The notes below the pieces were generated by a model. It was not told where the DNA came from, did no database searches, and saw only the letters and a list, made by a program, of their open reading frames with translations. This document shows positions 9,661-24,600 of a stretch of DNA of 64,000 nucleotides, one piece after another; the first letter of the stretch is position 1; the number at the start of each line of letters is the position of its first letter. Position numbers and translations under genes: made by a program. Source of the DNA: Warburgia ugandensis (taxonomy: Eukaryota; Streptophyta; Magnoliopsida; Canellales; Canellaceae); assembly GCA_035236585.1 (NCBI GenBank), contig CP141136.1:55321136-55385135 (forward strand). The letters run 5' to 3'.

Positions 9661-12600
9661 GTAGACCTTCATGAGAACATATTATATTCTAAAAGTCCTC
9701 GTTTTAATTCCATCCTGCTTAAAGAGATAGCAGCGTAACGTTGTAGCGAATAGGCATTCATAAATTTAGTGCCAGACATGGTGTAGTCAATAAATCTATC
9801 TCATATATTCTCTGTGGTACATTAATACCTAATCTTCATTTCATTAAGAAAATACTGGAGCTGATCACCTGATTTTTCAAAAGATGTTATCCTAAATATG
9901 TTTCTTTAACTTATGCAGCCCCATCTGATCATATCTTGTAACACAAGTAGATAATCATAAACTACCTAGAAAACCAGACATCACCTCAAAATAAAACCAG
10001 ATCAATCCACGTCACTGATGCAAAACCATAGGTGTGGACAAACTGTAATCATCAGAGCTTCTTGAAACAGTAATTGGCTTCTCTATTGCAACTTTCATTT
10101 GACTCCTGAAAACCCAAGAGGCTGTTCCATGTAGATCCTGTTAAACATAGTTGACAAAAGCAATCTGCATGTCAAGTTGCCACACAGGCCAACCTGTATT
10201 GGCAGCATGGACAAACTTCACTTTTGCAACAAGGAAGTGTGAGATTACCCATGGACGAATAAGTCTAATCTTTAAATATCTTTTTTAAAAGGTATTTAGA
10301 CAGTGAAGACCTGAGTAAACAAGTGGAATGTTCTTTTATTGGTAAATCAATTGTCAGTCTTCTACCAGGTGTTATTATAAGTGAGAGCATTCATCTTCTC
10401 ATAATAGCTCACAGTCACCCAAATCAAAAAGAGCTTTTTGAAAACAATTGGGTAAGGTAGCCAAAGAAAAAGGTAAACCAAAGGCTAACTGGAGGAAGGT
10501 AAGTCATCGTTGAAAGAAAATGTGCAATGAGATTTCATGCACGTTCCCTTTTCGATGTAGAGGTTGATTGGTTAGCATCCAAATCCTGAATATATTAATC
10601 CCTTGCTTTTTTGTGTTTTTGGACCTGGAAAGGCTGCTTCTAAGGGACACTAGTTGGAGAAGCGAAAATGACTTTGCTGGAGACACGTGAAGGAGGTAAA
10701 GAAGTAACATAGGGAACTGGAACAAGAACAAAAGAAGCTGGAAATGTTGCTGGGTGAGAGTTACAAGAACTGTGAGACAGGTTTTCTATGTCAATTTACA
10801 AGTAGATCCACAATGGAGCAGTGTTTAACATGGATACTAGTGGCATTGAACACTACTAGGTTTGAAATTTCTTATGCCACAATTTGATGGGTGCAATATA
10901 ATACTCAACATGTACGTGACCTCATATTATCTATGCTATTAACCTAGTGAACTAGTTTTGCATGATCCTAGACAGAACATTATAAGAGGCTAAGGAATTG
11001 TGACATCTCTAAAATGGAGTCTTATCATATATTGTTCTAGCCTACTCAGAGAAATACAAATATCTACAGTAATGGGGACTAGGAAGGTGATCTGGATATA
11101 GACAATTTAAGAATGGGTTCCTTTTGGTTTGGTATCCTGAAGCAGCATGAGGCAATGTACAATGGTTCAACCAAGTTCAAAGGCCACTGAACTGTTGTAG
11201 TTTAGACATTCACTATAAGAGGTCAGTCAGAATCTTAGTTGCCAAAGCGAAAAATGAAGCGAAAGCAGGAAATGAAAGCAGTGAATGACAAAGTTGAGTT
11301 GGGGAAATGCAAAACAAGAAAAGAAATGCAGATAATTACAAAATTTAGAAAAACCTATTAAGTAATATCATCATCATCAAGACCTTATCCCGATTAGGGG
11401 TGGGCCACAGGAATCTTATTCCTCCATTTGTCTCTATTAAGTACCATGGCTTCATTTAGTCCCAAAGTTTTTAAATCTTTTCTCACTATTTCTATTCACG
11501 TTCTTTTGGGCCTTCCCCTTGCCCTTTTAGAACCTTCTACTTGCATTGCCTCACTCCTAACTGGTGCCGTTTTTGGTCTCCTTTGGACATGTTCAAACCA
11601 TCCAAGTCTAATCTCCCTCATTATGTTACCTATTGGTGCTATCCTTAAGTTTCCTCTAATATTTTCATTCCTAATTCTATCCTTTCTTGTCTTGCCACTC
11701 ATCTATCTCAATATCCTCATTTCCGCGACGTCATCCTATGAACATGATGTTCGTTAACTACCCAACACGCTGATCCATAGAGCATGACTGGCCTTGTGGC
11801 CATCCTATAGAGTTTTCCTTTTAGTTTGAGTGGCACTCACTGATCACACAAAAATTCCAGATGCACATCTCCATTTGTTCCACCCCGCTTGGATTCTCTG
11901 CGTAACCTCTCTCTCAATCCCGAATCATTGATCCTAAGTATCAAAATTGGTCTTTTACAGAGACTTCTTGGTTATCAATGTTAACTGGTGTTCCACTCCT
12001 ACTTCTTTCCTTGCTAAAATTGCATTTCATATATTCTGTCTTAGTTCGACTGATTTTAAATCCTTTAGATTCTAATGCTTTTCTCCATAACTCTAGCTTT
12101 GTGTTTATGCCCTCTCTTGTCTCATCAAGTAAGACTATATTATTTGCAAATAGCATGCACCATGGAATCTCCTCGTGCAGATATTTTGTTAACTCATCTA
12201 TAACCAACATGAAAAGGTATGGGCTCAATGCTGATCCTTGGTGCAATCCTACAGTAGCAGAAAAATCATTGGTCTCGCCACTAGTGGTCTTAACATTTGT
12301 TACTGCTCCCTCGTACATATCTTTTATTATGTCTATATACCCCCATGAAACCTCTTTCTCACCCAACACCCTCTATATTAACTCTCTAGGGACTTTATCA
12401 TAAGCTTTCTCTAAGTCGATAAAGACCATGTGGAGGTCTTTCCTCCTCTCCCTATATTTCTCTATCAATTGCCTTAGTAAGAAAATAGCTTCCATGGTAG
12501 ACTTCTCAGGCATGAAACCAAACTGGTTCTCTGATATACTTGTCTCATGCCATAGCCTCTTCTCAATCACTCTTTCAAAAAGTTTCATAGTGTGGTTCAT

Positions 12601-15600
12601 AAGTTTGATCCATCGATAATTAGTGCAGCTCGTATTTCTCCTTTATTCTTATAAATTGGTACAATAGAGCTTTTCCTCCATTCATCAGGCATTTCCTTTG
12701 ATTTTATATTCTTGTTAAACAACTTGGTCAACCAAACTACCCCAGTGTCTCCCATATGCTTCCAAAACTCTATTAGTATACCATCATACCCTATGGCCTT
12801 TCCTGATTTCATCTTTTTCAAGGCCTCTTTCACTTGAGATATTCTAATTTTACGTTCATATCTATAATGTCCAATGTTATTTAAGTTTATAGTATTTTCA
12901 ATCCCTATATTCTCAAAGCTGTTGTCATTTTATAATTTTTAAAAGTAAGTTTCCCACCTTTGTTTGATCTCGTCATCTTTGACTAGTACCCATTGATCAT
13001 CACTTCTAATGCACCTAACTTGATCTAAGTCCTTAACCTTCTGTTTTCAATATCTTTCTCACCTTATCTTGTTCCTAGTCTATTATAGAGGTCATCATAT
13101 GCCTTAAGTTTAGCCTCACTTACTATTCTCTTAGCAACCTTTTTAGAATTCATATACTGTTCAAAGTTTTTATTATTTCTAATCTCTTGCCATGCTTTAA
13201 AATACATTCGTGTTTCTTTGATAACTTTTTGCACTATTTCACTCCACCACCATGTTTCCTTTACTAATTGCCTTTTACCTTTAAATACTCCTAATATTCT
13301 TTTGCCACTTTCTTAATGGACTCAGCCATATTAATCCACATGGTGTTTACATCTATTTCATAGTTCCAGTTTCCTTTCTACCATCAACTTATTTTTGAAT
13401 GGGGTTATTTTCTTTCCTTTTAAGTTTCACCACTTAGTTTTTGGATACCTATTAAGTTCATTTCCTTTCTTTCATCTTTTAATATAGATATCCATAACCA
13501 TTAGCCTATGTTGTGAGGTTAAACTCTCACCAGGTATCACCTTACAATCCTTACACATTGATCTTTTAATATTCTTAAGTAGAAAAAAGTCTATTTGGCT
13601 TTTATGAAGTTCACTTTTAAAGGTTATTAAGTGTTCGTCCCTCCTCTTAAAGAGTGTATTTGCAATGGCCAGGTTATATGACAAAGCAAAATCAAGGATA
13701 GTTTCTCCCATCTCATTTCATTTTCTTATACCATACCCTCTATGTATCCTATCATATCTTTCCTTTTCTTTTCCTACATGGCCATTTAAGTTTGCTCCTA
13801 TAAATATCCCCTCAGTGTTGGGATTTTCTTGCATGACTCCCTCCATATCTTTCCAAAACTGTCTCTTAGTTATGTCTTCTAACCCTACTTGTGGTGCATA
13901 TGCACTTATAACATTTATGATATGCTCTCCTAGAACAAGTTTTATTATTATATTTTATCACTGATTTTTTTAACGTCCACAACTTTATCCTTTAATTCTT
14001 TATTCACTATTATTCCTACGTCATTTCTGTTATTATCCTTTCGTATGTACTAGAGTTTATACCCATTGATTTCTCTGGTTTTAGCCCCTTTTCACTTGGT
14101 TTCTTGGATACAAGCTATGTTGACTCTCCTATGTTTCATCGTGTCTACTAACTCCAAAATCTTACCTGTCAATGTCTCTATATTCCATGTGGCGATACAA
14201 ATCTTATGCTCTTGAGATATCCTATTTACCCGCACACTTCTTGACCTCAATGGCATGAACCCATGTCCACTCTTCACTGCACCTACGTTCTAATGCAGTG
14301 CATCGCTTCCGAGGGGACGCTCTAGCGCGTCGCTTCTGATGCATAAATTTATTAGACGCACAATATAACAAAGGTTGGGATAAGGTCTTGATGTCTCTTA
14401 TAAGCTGGAAAAGTATTGGGGTAAGGTGTTTTGCCGATTTTGTGGAAACGATTTGATTCTGGTTTTCAAAACACAAATTGGGGAGCTTCTCCAGTTGTTG
14501 GAGCTTTTCCAGTAACTAAGGTCAGAATCATTCTTTTTTCTCTTTCTATATTTTGATATTGATGTGCCATCTTATTTCCAATCACTTTGCATTCTATTAG
14601 GAACCACTTTGGTACTTTGCTTATAGTCAAAGTGGGGGGATTGCGCTTGAATTGAAGTAGCACCTTTTGAATATGAGTAGGCTCCTAGGTGGCGTGTTTG
14701 TGGAGCCAAACTGAAGGAAGAGCAAAAAAATGGAGGGTGGGGTGCTTGTGGGACGAGGCCACCCGGCCTCGAATAGGAGGGGGGTTTTGAGCTGGATCCC
14801 CCTTGCTTGCAGAAATGAATGGATCAGAAGAGGGGCTGGGAACTATTTCCGGCCAGGGCGGGGTAGCACCTAGTATGGTCATCACCAATCGAGTTTAGGC
14901 AATGAAGCTTACGCCTATTTACATTGGTTCATCCTACTATGCCCTAGGCCTTTTGCTCTTCTAATGCAAAAGGGGGCCGACCATTCGTCAAGGCCCAGGA
15001 ATCTGCTGGACATCTCAGTGGCAGGATTGGATACCCACATCCGATTGAAGTTCCATTTTAGTGCCCCCCTAACATAAAGGAGAGCTGTTTCTAGGTGGGT
15101 CGCTTTGCGAAAGACATTACTTAGGATCAGTGGGTCACACACTAAAACTGATTGCCACTTTGTTCTCAGAAATGAAGCTTGTAATATTATATATTGCTTT
15201 ATAACAAGTCGACATGCCGTTATCATATGAATGAAATATTTACCAGAGGATGGTTGTTGATGGCTATTGTCAAGTAGCGTAGCAAGCTAATAATTATTGA
15301 ACAAACTTGTGAACTCTAGTAATTTTAAAGCTATTCATGCACTTGCTGGTTTTTCCTGAAGTTTATTTTTACCTGTTTTGCATTCCACATGCACATGTGT
15401 GTTATGAGTCATACTCTCTATTTTTTTATCATTTCTAGGTTTTATAGATCCAAGAGCATTGTTTAAACACTCACCATAGAATATTTTTTCTGAGCAATTG
15501 TATCATCAAGAAGAAAAGTAAAAAAGAGCCTGGCTGTCCACCAGAAAGGAAAAAAAGAAAAAGAAAAAAAGAAGTGAACAGGAAAAGCACAACAAAAAGC

Positions 15601-18600
15601 TGCCCGAAAACAATCACAAAAAGAAAAGCGACAAGAAAAATACAATCAAGCATCTCATGCCAAACCAGGGAGCATAAAGTACTAGTATCTCAATGCCAAA
15701 CCATAAAGCATAAAATACTCCAAAATTTGCAAGTGCATATGCCATTGAATCTAGAAGGGGAGCCTTGGCACAACGGTAGGGTTGTCACCGTGTGACTTGG
15801 AGGTCACGGGTTCGAGGCACGAAAACAGCCTCTTGCAAAAATGCAAAGTAAGGCTGCATGCTATAGACCCTTTGTGGTCCACCCCTTCCTTGGACCCTAC
15901 ATACACAGGAGCTTCATGCACCGGGCTGCCCTTTTTATGCCCCTGAATATCTTTCCCAGTGTATTTAGCTGGTGCAGTATCAGCAGATCTAGATAAGATG
16001 TTTTCATTTCTCTGAAGAATTACTTAATCTTCAAGACTAGTAGCAAATTTTGAAGGTTATGATTTCAGAGTATCTGAGATTCTCAGAAACTATAGGAGTC
16101 TTGTCTTATTTGAGGGTAACATATATTTGAAGTGTTATGCTAACTTTTTTTGGCAGAAATTCTTTCTGAGGTTGAGAAGTGTTCCTGTTGTTGAGCAAAA
16201 TTGAGTCCTGGTTGAACCTTATGTCTTTCGCCCAGGAATCTTGTTTTGTCTGTCAACTTCTACCCTATTACCCAAGTGGCCTTACATGAATTACGCTTCT
16301 TATATTATTATTGACATAATTTTTTGTGGGCAATTGACTGTTGTTATTCTACTTAATTATCTGTGCTGTTTGACATATAAGTCTTCATCACTTTCCAGCT
16401 TAAGGTCTTGCTCACTGATTCTGAAAGGAAAAGGCTTATCAGGAAATTGAGTGAAGCCAATCAGTACAATCGCTTCCTCAAACGACAGGTTTGTAGACTT
16501 AAATTTTCCTATAAAATATTTCTAGTACAGAACTTATATAGCTATAATTTTAGGATTGACTAACTGATATCAGATAACAGTGGTTGATAATTGGGGAAGA
16601 TTTCAAAATTATTTTGTTCTTTGGAGGCTGCTATGTGTGCATAAAGATTTGTTTGGAATTGACATGATCTCTCACTTCTTTGTTTCAAAGAAGTTCTTGG
16701 TTTATTTATTGGAAGTTTGTTGATGTATCCCCCTTAGAGTATCAATAACTCCTATCTAGGAGAATGTAAGTGGCTCACGTTAACCCAATCAGATGTGGGA
16801 ATGTCTGGAGATTTTGGTGGTTTTACTTCTAAAAAAGGAGGAACGATGCTTAGAGTGAGAAAATTCAAAACTTCTAAGATAATTTAAGCCTTGACTTACC
16901 TATATAGCATAGTTTTTGGTTGCTTTGTTCACTCTCTATGTGCGTGTGTGTGGTGTGGGGGGTGCGTGGGTAGGTTTTGAAGGTTGGGTGCAAGACCAAC
17001 TGTCTGTTAAATATAGGATATAACAGATGTCTCTCACTGGTATATACTAGTACATGTTTTCTCATCCTATACCTTTCGAAACCTTTAAAGGCAAAAGAAT
17101 AATGTACAGGTACATACATTCATGTATATTTGTATATATGCAAGTGAGGTTAATTTGCCTGGAAGCTTTAAGGGTTACCTTTTCAGTGGTCATTTTGATG
17201 CTTACTGGGTTAACTTTTTCAATTTTGACTGTGGGTTATAATGTCCTGAATGAAAAGGTTATGGGACGGAGATGATCCCATTTAGTCTTTTGTACCCAAA
17301 AAATGTTCTTTTTCTCTTCCTTTTGTACTATTGTTGTGATTATATTGTGCTAAATGGAAATATTAAATTCTGGGATGGAGAGAATCTGCTTAGATTTATA
17401 GACTGAAAGAATTTGTTCTTTTTCTTTTTTTTCCTATCTTCCTCTTCTTCTGATGTGACCTTGAGGTCACGGGTTCAAGGCGTGGAATCAGCCTCTTGCA
17501 AAAATGCAAGGTAAGGCTGCCTACTTTAGGCCATTGTGGCCCGCCCCTTCCCCGGACCCCGCATAGGCGGGAGCTTTGTGCACTGGGGCTGCCCTTTTTC
17601 CTCTTCTTCTGATGTCAGTACATTCTCTCAGGTTTTTCTATCTCCATTCATATTATTATGATCTAACTCCTGATTGATTCTATACGTTGAAAAAAACCAT
17701 TCCAGGTATTATAAGACAGTATAACTAAAATCATCATTAGGCTATGCAGATCAAGGCTCATTTTGGACTAAGATGAACCACACTTAAACTAGGATAATCT
17801 GTGCAAAATGTGGTGGATTCATTTTAACATTTTGGCTTATTGTGGACTATTCAAGCTAAAACAGGCTACGCCTGGCATAAGATGAGCACCATCTGAACTG
17901 GGATCCTGTATACAAGATGTGGAGGTTTCCTTTAAGAAAATAGACCAAGCCAGTCTTATTGTATTCAATAGAATGGAGATGCTTTTGATGGTTCTTTGTA
18001 CGAAATCTTTTCACCTTTCATATCTAGAGATGGTTTGAAAGATAGTTAATGGAAGATGCTTTTGATGGTTCTTTGTGCAAAAATCTTTTCATCTTTCATA
18101 TCTATAGATGGTTTGAAAGAAAATTAATGGAACTCCTCTGCAAAGTTGGAAACTAAACCCAAATAAAAATTCTCTTGAGAATGGAGTAAACTTTTGGAAA
18201 CACCTGGGACTTATGGGAAACTTACGAGAAAGACTGGGGAAACTTGTAGGAAATGCTAGGGATATTTATGTGAAACACATGGGAGATGCTTTTCTGTCTT
18301 ACGTCCCATTTTTTCTAGCATTATTATATAGATGTTTCCCTATCATTTCTGAAAATTTTCTTATGAGCTCTCCTTGGTGTTGCTTAGAAAATTTCTTACC
18401 CTTTCACATGTCCTTTTTCTCAAATGTTTTCCTTTTTCATTCGAGAGTGTAGTGCAGTGGTGCAAGAGTGAGTCTTAATCTTGAAGGTCATGAGTTCAGA
18501 ACTCCTCAAGGATGCATGTGTCCACCGTGTTAAAAAAATTAAAAAATTAAAAATTAAAAAAATAGTTCTGCTTCCCAACTTCGTTTCCCAACCTGGTAAC

Positions 18601-21600
18601 TGTAGTTTGTATTTGAGCTAATGCTATTTCAATTTTTAATCTTGTTATCTACAGTGGCAAATAACGGAGGATGCTTTGGTTAACTACAAAAGTGAACTTG
18701 CAGTCATTGAGCACGAACTTCAGGTCATTTCCTATTCATATTCCTTTCTGCCTAGCTTGTGTTATTGATGTTACACAATGTGCTTTGCTGGTGAAATGAC
18801 ACATCAAATTTTCCAAGTACATGTTTAATGCATACGATGGTACACATGGTAAGCTGGATGAGAACTTCTTTTAAATTCCATTGCAAAAAGAGAGCTAGTA
18901 TAGTATGTTTTTCATTTTTTAGAATCTTTGTGATACAACACACTAGATCTTCTTCAGAGAAATAATCATTGAATATGCAGTTTGTGTAACAATCAACTAT
19001 GCAAACTTGTGAATCAAGATATTTACAAGGAAGATGGTAAAACACTTGAGATGGAATCTAAGAAGATTTATATGACACATTTTGGTTCATGGGGAAAGGT
19101 CTTGAACCTTTTAACCCTTTACTGTAATTGTAAATCAAGATTGAAATATGGCTTATAAATACCTCTTTTCTTGCCACCTTATATTTTCTTTTCTGCAACA
19201 GTTAGATCCAATAAGCCAGCCAGAAAATAATCACAAAACAAGATATAAGCAGCTTACTGCTAGTCTGACCTTGCTTGCCCATTCATTTCAGCTATTTGCA
19301 TAATTGAGCTAGCTGTGTTGGGCTCTAAGTAATGTGATGTTGCTACGTCTGGTGTTCTGTAATTGCATTTTTATGAGTTATATTATCTGGAAAGAAAAAT
19401 AACTTTTTCTCTAAACAACATCTGTATATGCTGTGGTATGACTCTGCTGAACTATCTGCTTGCACTGCAACTTGGGCTCCTCATTCTGGCATGGATTAAC
19501 TATTTACCCTTCAAAGAATAAAACCTATAACTTGACTGATGAACTGTCTTCTTTATGTGAAATTTGACAACTTCGTTAGCACAGGACGAAAGTTCCAGGT
19601 TCTGGAAAAAGAGCTTTTCAAGAAAACTACTGCTTTGACCATCTCATTCCAGAAAAAATTATCATTGCAAACTTTAACATGAAATGTATGCAATGACTCA
19701 AAGCTAACTTTTCCGCATCGGTTTGACTCTTGCTCCTGATTAATGAATCTATGATATTGGATGTAGGTTAGTTCATGTTCCTAAACGAATTTGAGTCTTT
19801 CTAGTAACTGTCTTTTCAGCTTAGTAATGTCTGAAGTCCATTCCAATTGTGTGAGATGTCATAAAAACCTGATTAATCATTTCTCACAGATGTATCAAAC
19901 ATTGTTTCTTACTCCAATTGGCTGCTTGATTAACTGCAGACTGGTTTATTATATTTTTCATCTTACAAAGATATTCATGAGCAGTACAAATTTCAGTGTT
20001 AAGGTGAAGGCTGTGTGTGTAAAGACTTCTGAGATTCCTCTAGACTTTCTAAAGCTGACTAACAGAGCTGATATCAAGTATGAGCAAAGGCCTTCTACCA
20101 AAGTGCCACAAAAAAGGACCTCTCTTGTGCTAGTTCCCAGAGTCGAGACGTTCATAAGTTTTTGAAAACAGAGGAAAGAAAAAATACACTTTATTGACTG
20201 ATACAATACCTATTATAGCAAAAAATACAACCTAAATCCAGATCTTAGAATCTGTAAAATCATAGCAAAAATGAGGAAATAAAATCCAGATCGTAGAATC
20301 TGTGAAATTGCAACAAATCAGGAAACAAAATCCAAATCTTAGAATCTGGTAAAATCACAAGAAATCAAGAAATAAATCAGCTAAAAAAAAGAAAATAACA
20401 CCCCTAAACTAACTCCTATAAACCCAGAATACAATATGATAATAAATAAATTGATTTGCTGTCAATACTCCCTTCAAGCTGGTAAATAGTTGTTAGTTAT
20501 CCCCAGCTTATCAACAAGCACTTCAAAACTAGGTCTAGGCAGCCATTTCGTTAGCACATCTGCTACTTGCTGTTTCGTAGGCACATAGCTCATGCATATT
20601 ACTCCATCTTCTATATTCTCCTTGATAAAGTGCCTATCTACTCCCATGTGCTTTGTTCGATCATGATGAATTGGATTATAAGCAATACTGATTGCGGCTT
20701 TATTGTCACAATATAACTTCATAGGATACACACTAGGTAATTTTAATTCTTCAAGTAACCTCTATAACCAGATTAGCTCACAAGTTCCCTATGCAAGAGC
20801 TCTAAATTTTGCCTCTGCGCTGCGACGGGCAACAACTTACCGTTTCTCGCTTCTCCAAGTAACCAAGTCCCCGCCAAACCTTTGTACAATAACTGGATGT
20901 GGATCTCATATCCTCAATTGAACCTGCACAATCTGCATTTGGTAATGCCTCCACATTTCTAAGCTCATTTTTCTCAAAGAAAAAGCCTTTACCAAGTGTA
21001 GTTTTTAAATACATCAAGATTCAGTAAACACATTAAGGTGTTCCTCAGATGGAGAGTACATATACTGGCTCACTACACTAACTGCAAATGCAATGTCTGG
21101 TCTTGTGTGAGACAAATATGTTAATTATATTACCAGTCGTTGATATCTCCCCTTATCTACTGTACTTCCATCCTTTTATTCTTCCAAACTCATGTTTGGA
21201 TATATGGGTATTCCGGTAGGCTTGCAGCCGAGCATTCATGTTTCTTTCATCAAATATAATGTCTTTTTCTTTTGGGTGATAAGAATACCTCTCTTGCTTC
21301 TTGTCACTTCCATTCCTAGAAAATATTTGAGTTGCCGGAGGTCTTTGATTTCAAATTCACTTCTAAGAATTCCCTTTAACTGCTCCATTTCTTCTATATC
21401 ATTTCCGATTAATATAAGTCATCTACATACATGGTCATGATAGTCTTTTTTCCATCCTGTGAGTGTTTGAAAAAAGGAGTGTGATTTGTTTGTCTTTGAT
21501 TGTATTCGTGCCTCTTTAGTCTTTGCAAAACGATCAAACCAAGGCCTCAACGATTGTTTTAAGCCATAGAGTGACTTCTTGAACTTACACACTCTCCTAT

Positions 21601-24600
21601 CACCATTTGCTTTTCCAAAACTAAGAGGCAGATCCATGTATACTTCCTTATCAAGCCCTCCATTGAGAAATCATTCTTGACATCCATCTGATGTAGTGCC
21701 CAGTCAAGATTGGCCGCTAGCTATTGTAACACCTTTATAGTATTTAACTTTGCAACTGGAGCACACGTTTCTATGTAATCCACCCAAAAAGTCTGAGTGA
21801 ATCCTTTTACAGTTAGATGAGCCTTGTGTCTTTCTATTGCACCATATGACTTAGACTTCATCATATGACTTAGACTTTATGGGAAACACCCATTTGCATC
21901 CTATAGAAATCTTCCCTTTGGGTAGCTCTACCATGTCCCAAGTTTCATTCTTTTATAAGGCTCTCATTTCTTCAAGTACCACGGCCTTTTATTTTGGACG
22001 TGTAAGAGCTTCTTGAATATTGTTTAGAACATCATTGTTTTCAACCCTTTTTGTCAAAGCTCGGAATGCTGGTTACAATCGGCTGTAAGTAGTTGAACAT
22101 GAGATACTGTGTGCATGCTCTTACACCCTTTCTGAGAGCCATTGGAATCTCCAGGTCATTAGGCTGAGTGTCCACTGTTGGCAAGTTCAAAGTATCGACA
22201 TTATCAACAATTTCAGTTTCAAATTGTGTATTTACTTGCAGATTGGACTCTTGGCAACACGACTGATGCGTGAAAGCTTATAATTCTTGAGACTTTTTGT
22301 TTCTTCATGAATAAACATGAAGCTCTGTTTTTTTTTGTTGACTAAGTCTATGTGAATCTCCCCCTGTTTCCAAGTTAATTTCTATTGATGACATAATTGG
22401 AGGATTTGTATTTGGTGCTGTCTCTGGTAAGGTGGGAACTATAGGAAGAGAAATAGAACAATCCTAAAGCCTCTCTTCACCTAATGTCTCCCCCCGAAGA
22501 GTGGGATTTGGGTATAAAGGTTGATCTTCAAAAAAAGAGACATCTAGGGAAACAGACATTTTTTTAGTGGTTGGACAGTAGCATTTATACCTGTTCTAAT
22601 TTGGAGACTACTAACAAAGTTGCATTTTATGGCTCTAGGATCTAATTTATCACAATTTGAACTGGTATTGTGAACAAATGAACTGCAACCAGACTTTGGG
22701 GACAAGGAAGTGAACAACCATGTTTGGGGTTAGGACTCAAATAAGATACTCAAAAAGTGTTTTGGATTGAAGAAGTCTAGACATAAGTCCATTTATCAAG
22801 CAAGATGCTGTTAGAATAGCCTTATCCCAAAACTGTATAGAAACATGGGCAGTGAACATAATGGCACAAGCTACTACCAACAAATGGTGATTTTTATGTT
22901 CAGCAATACCATTTTGTTGAGGGGTTTTGATGCAAGAACTTTGATGGAAAATCTCATTTTCTTTAAGGTAGTTGCCTGGGAATGAATTGAAATATTCCCG
23001 ACTATTATCAGTTTGAATAATTTGGATTGGGGTATGAAATTGGGTTGGAAAATGGACACGGCATCGGATTTTTCTTTTAGAAGGTAAACCTGACGTGCTT
23101 ATGAGTAATCATCAATAAAAGTGATGAACCTTCTAGTTCCCAAAATATTATTTACCCTTGAAGGACCCCAAATATCACTATGAATCAATGAAAAAGGTTA
23201 GATGGACTTGTATGGCTGACTTGGACAAGGAATAAGCATGTGCTTGGCAAATATACAAGTTTCACAACAAAAGGAACCAGCATCTTAGTTCTTAAACAGA
23301 GAGGGAAGCAAGTTTTTCAGACAGAAAATTAGGACTTATCCTATTATGCCATAACATAATTTTACTAGAAACAGAAACAAATTCACTACTTAAAATCAGT
23401 GTTTATTCACTTGTTGATTATCCTTAAGGTAGTATAGGCCTTCACTGGCCTTAGTATTGCTATTCATCCTCCCTAAAAGTAAATCTTGAAACTTACAATA
23501 AGATGGATAGAACTTAGTCACACAATTCAAATCTTTTGTTAATTTACTAATAGATCCTAGATTACATGTTAAATTTGAAACATGAAGTACAGAGTTTAGT
23601 GCCGTATTAGAAAATTGAGTAGATCCTTTTCCAGCAACAGTTGATAGAAATCCATCAGCAACACAAGTCTTGAAATTTCCAAGGCATCAGGCATATGTAG
23701 AAAAACACTTATGCCATCTGGTCATATGATCAGAAGTCCCTGAATCTATGATCCAAGGGCCCTCAAACTTAGATTTTGCATTCAGGGCAGAGAGATAATT
23801 ATCTTTCTGCACTATAACAATTGGGAACTGAAGCAGATACATTCGGCTGGGATGCTTAGGATTGAGTAAGAAGGGCTTGTAGTTGTTCAAGCTGTTCTCT
23901 GCTAAAAACTAATTGAGACCATTCCAGAAAATTTGCTCCTTCGAGTTTGTGCTGGGCTTATTTGAAGGGAATGAGTATCACTCACTGCAAGAGCCATAGA
24001 TGATGTCATTTTTTAAGATGATTCAGATGATACCTCTGAAGCACCCACTTGGGTCGCATCAACCATGGCCATTTTTGGCCACTAAAATTAGTGATTAGAG
24101 AAAGATGACTCTGATACCATGAAAACAGAGAAAAAAGAAAAATTCACTGATAATATTTTATTCAATGACATAGCACTTATTATATATAGGAAATACAACC
24201 TAAATCCAGATATTAGAATCTAGTAAAACCATAGTAAATCAGGAAACAAAATTCATATTTTAGAATCTGGTAAAATTACAACAAATCAGGAAACAAAATC
24301 CAGATCTTAGAATCTGGTAAAATCACAAGCAGTCAGGAAACAAATCATCTAAAAAAAATGAAAATAACATCCCTAAACTAACTCCTATAAACACAGAACA
24401 CGATCTGATAACTTTGAAATGATTTTGCATTGATGTCATTCTTTTACTACCTTGTAGTAGCTTAACTGTGAATGGACAACTGAAAATCCAGTCTTGATGT
24501 TTCTAACCCAAGGTTTCTCACAAGCAGGTTTTGATTGGACTGGCACAAGAACTAAGTCATTCTGGCAACCAGAAAAGCTCAAGAAAGATTAATGGGAAAT

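Larger units (their letters stand above)
11365..14330 (-). mobile_element. RTE-clade non-LTR retrotransposon (LINE), inactive
   Basis: A minus-strand LINE inside the largest PTST1 intron. From its 5' end it holds an apurinic endonuclease-type domain (about 14277-13470), a reverse transcriptase (about 12833-11941), a C-terminal RGRPKRT-type segment (11702-11496) and the typical tail GGGATAAGGTCTTGATGATG at 11369-11398. Frameshifts and stops break the single ORF into at least five frames, so it is dead. The endonuclease and reverse-transcriptase motifs and the GAT-repeat tail are those of plant RTE elements. No target duplication was identified, so the 5' end is approximate. Confidence 0.88.
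20163..24439 (-). mobile_element. Ty1/copia LTR retrotransposon, inactive
   Basis: Minus-strand element with two similar ~0.3-kb LTRs, a tRNA-Met primer site beside the right LTR, a polypurine tract (TTGAAGGGAG) beside the left LTR, and remains of protease, integrase, reverse transcriptase and RNase H in copia order. The internal part is only about 3.65 kb and full of stops and frameshifts, so it is shortened and dead. It lies antisense inside the PTST1 intron. LTR outer ends are approximate, and no clean 5-bp target duplication was found. Confidence 0.93.

Noticed and set aside
15463-15653. Phe/Leu-rich minus-strand frames resembling membrane segments
   Set aside because: They are translations of an A/G-rich tract (AAAAAGAAAAAGAAAAAAAG type) in a PTST1 intron.
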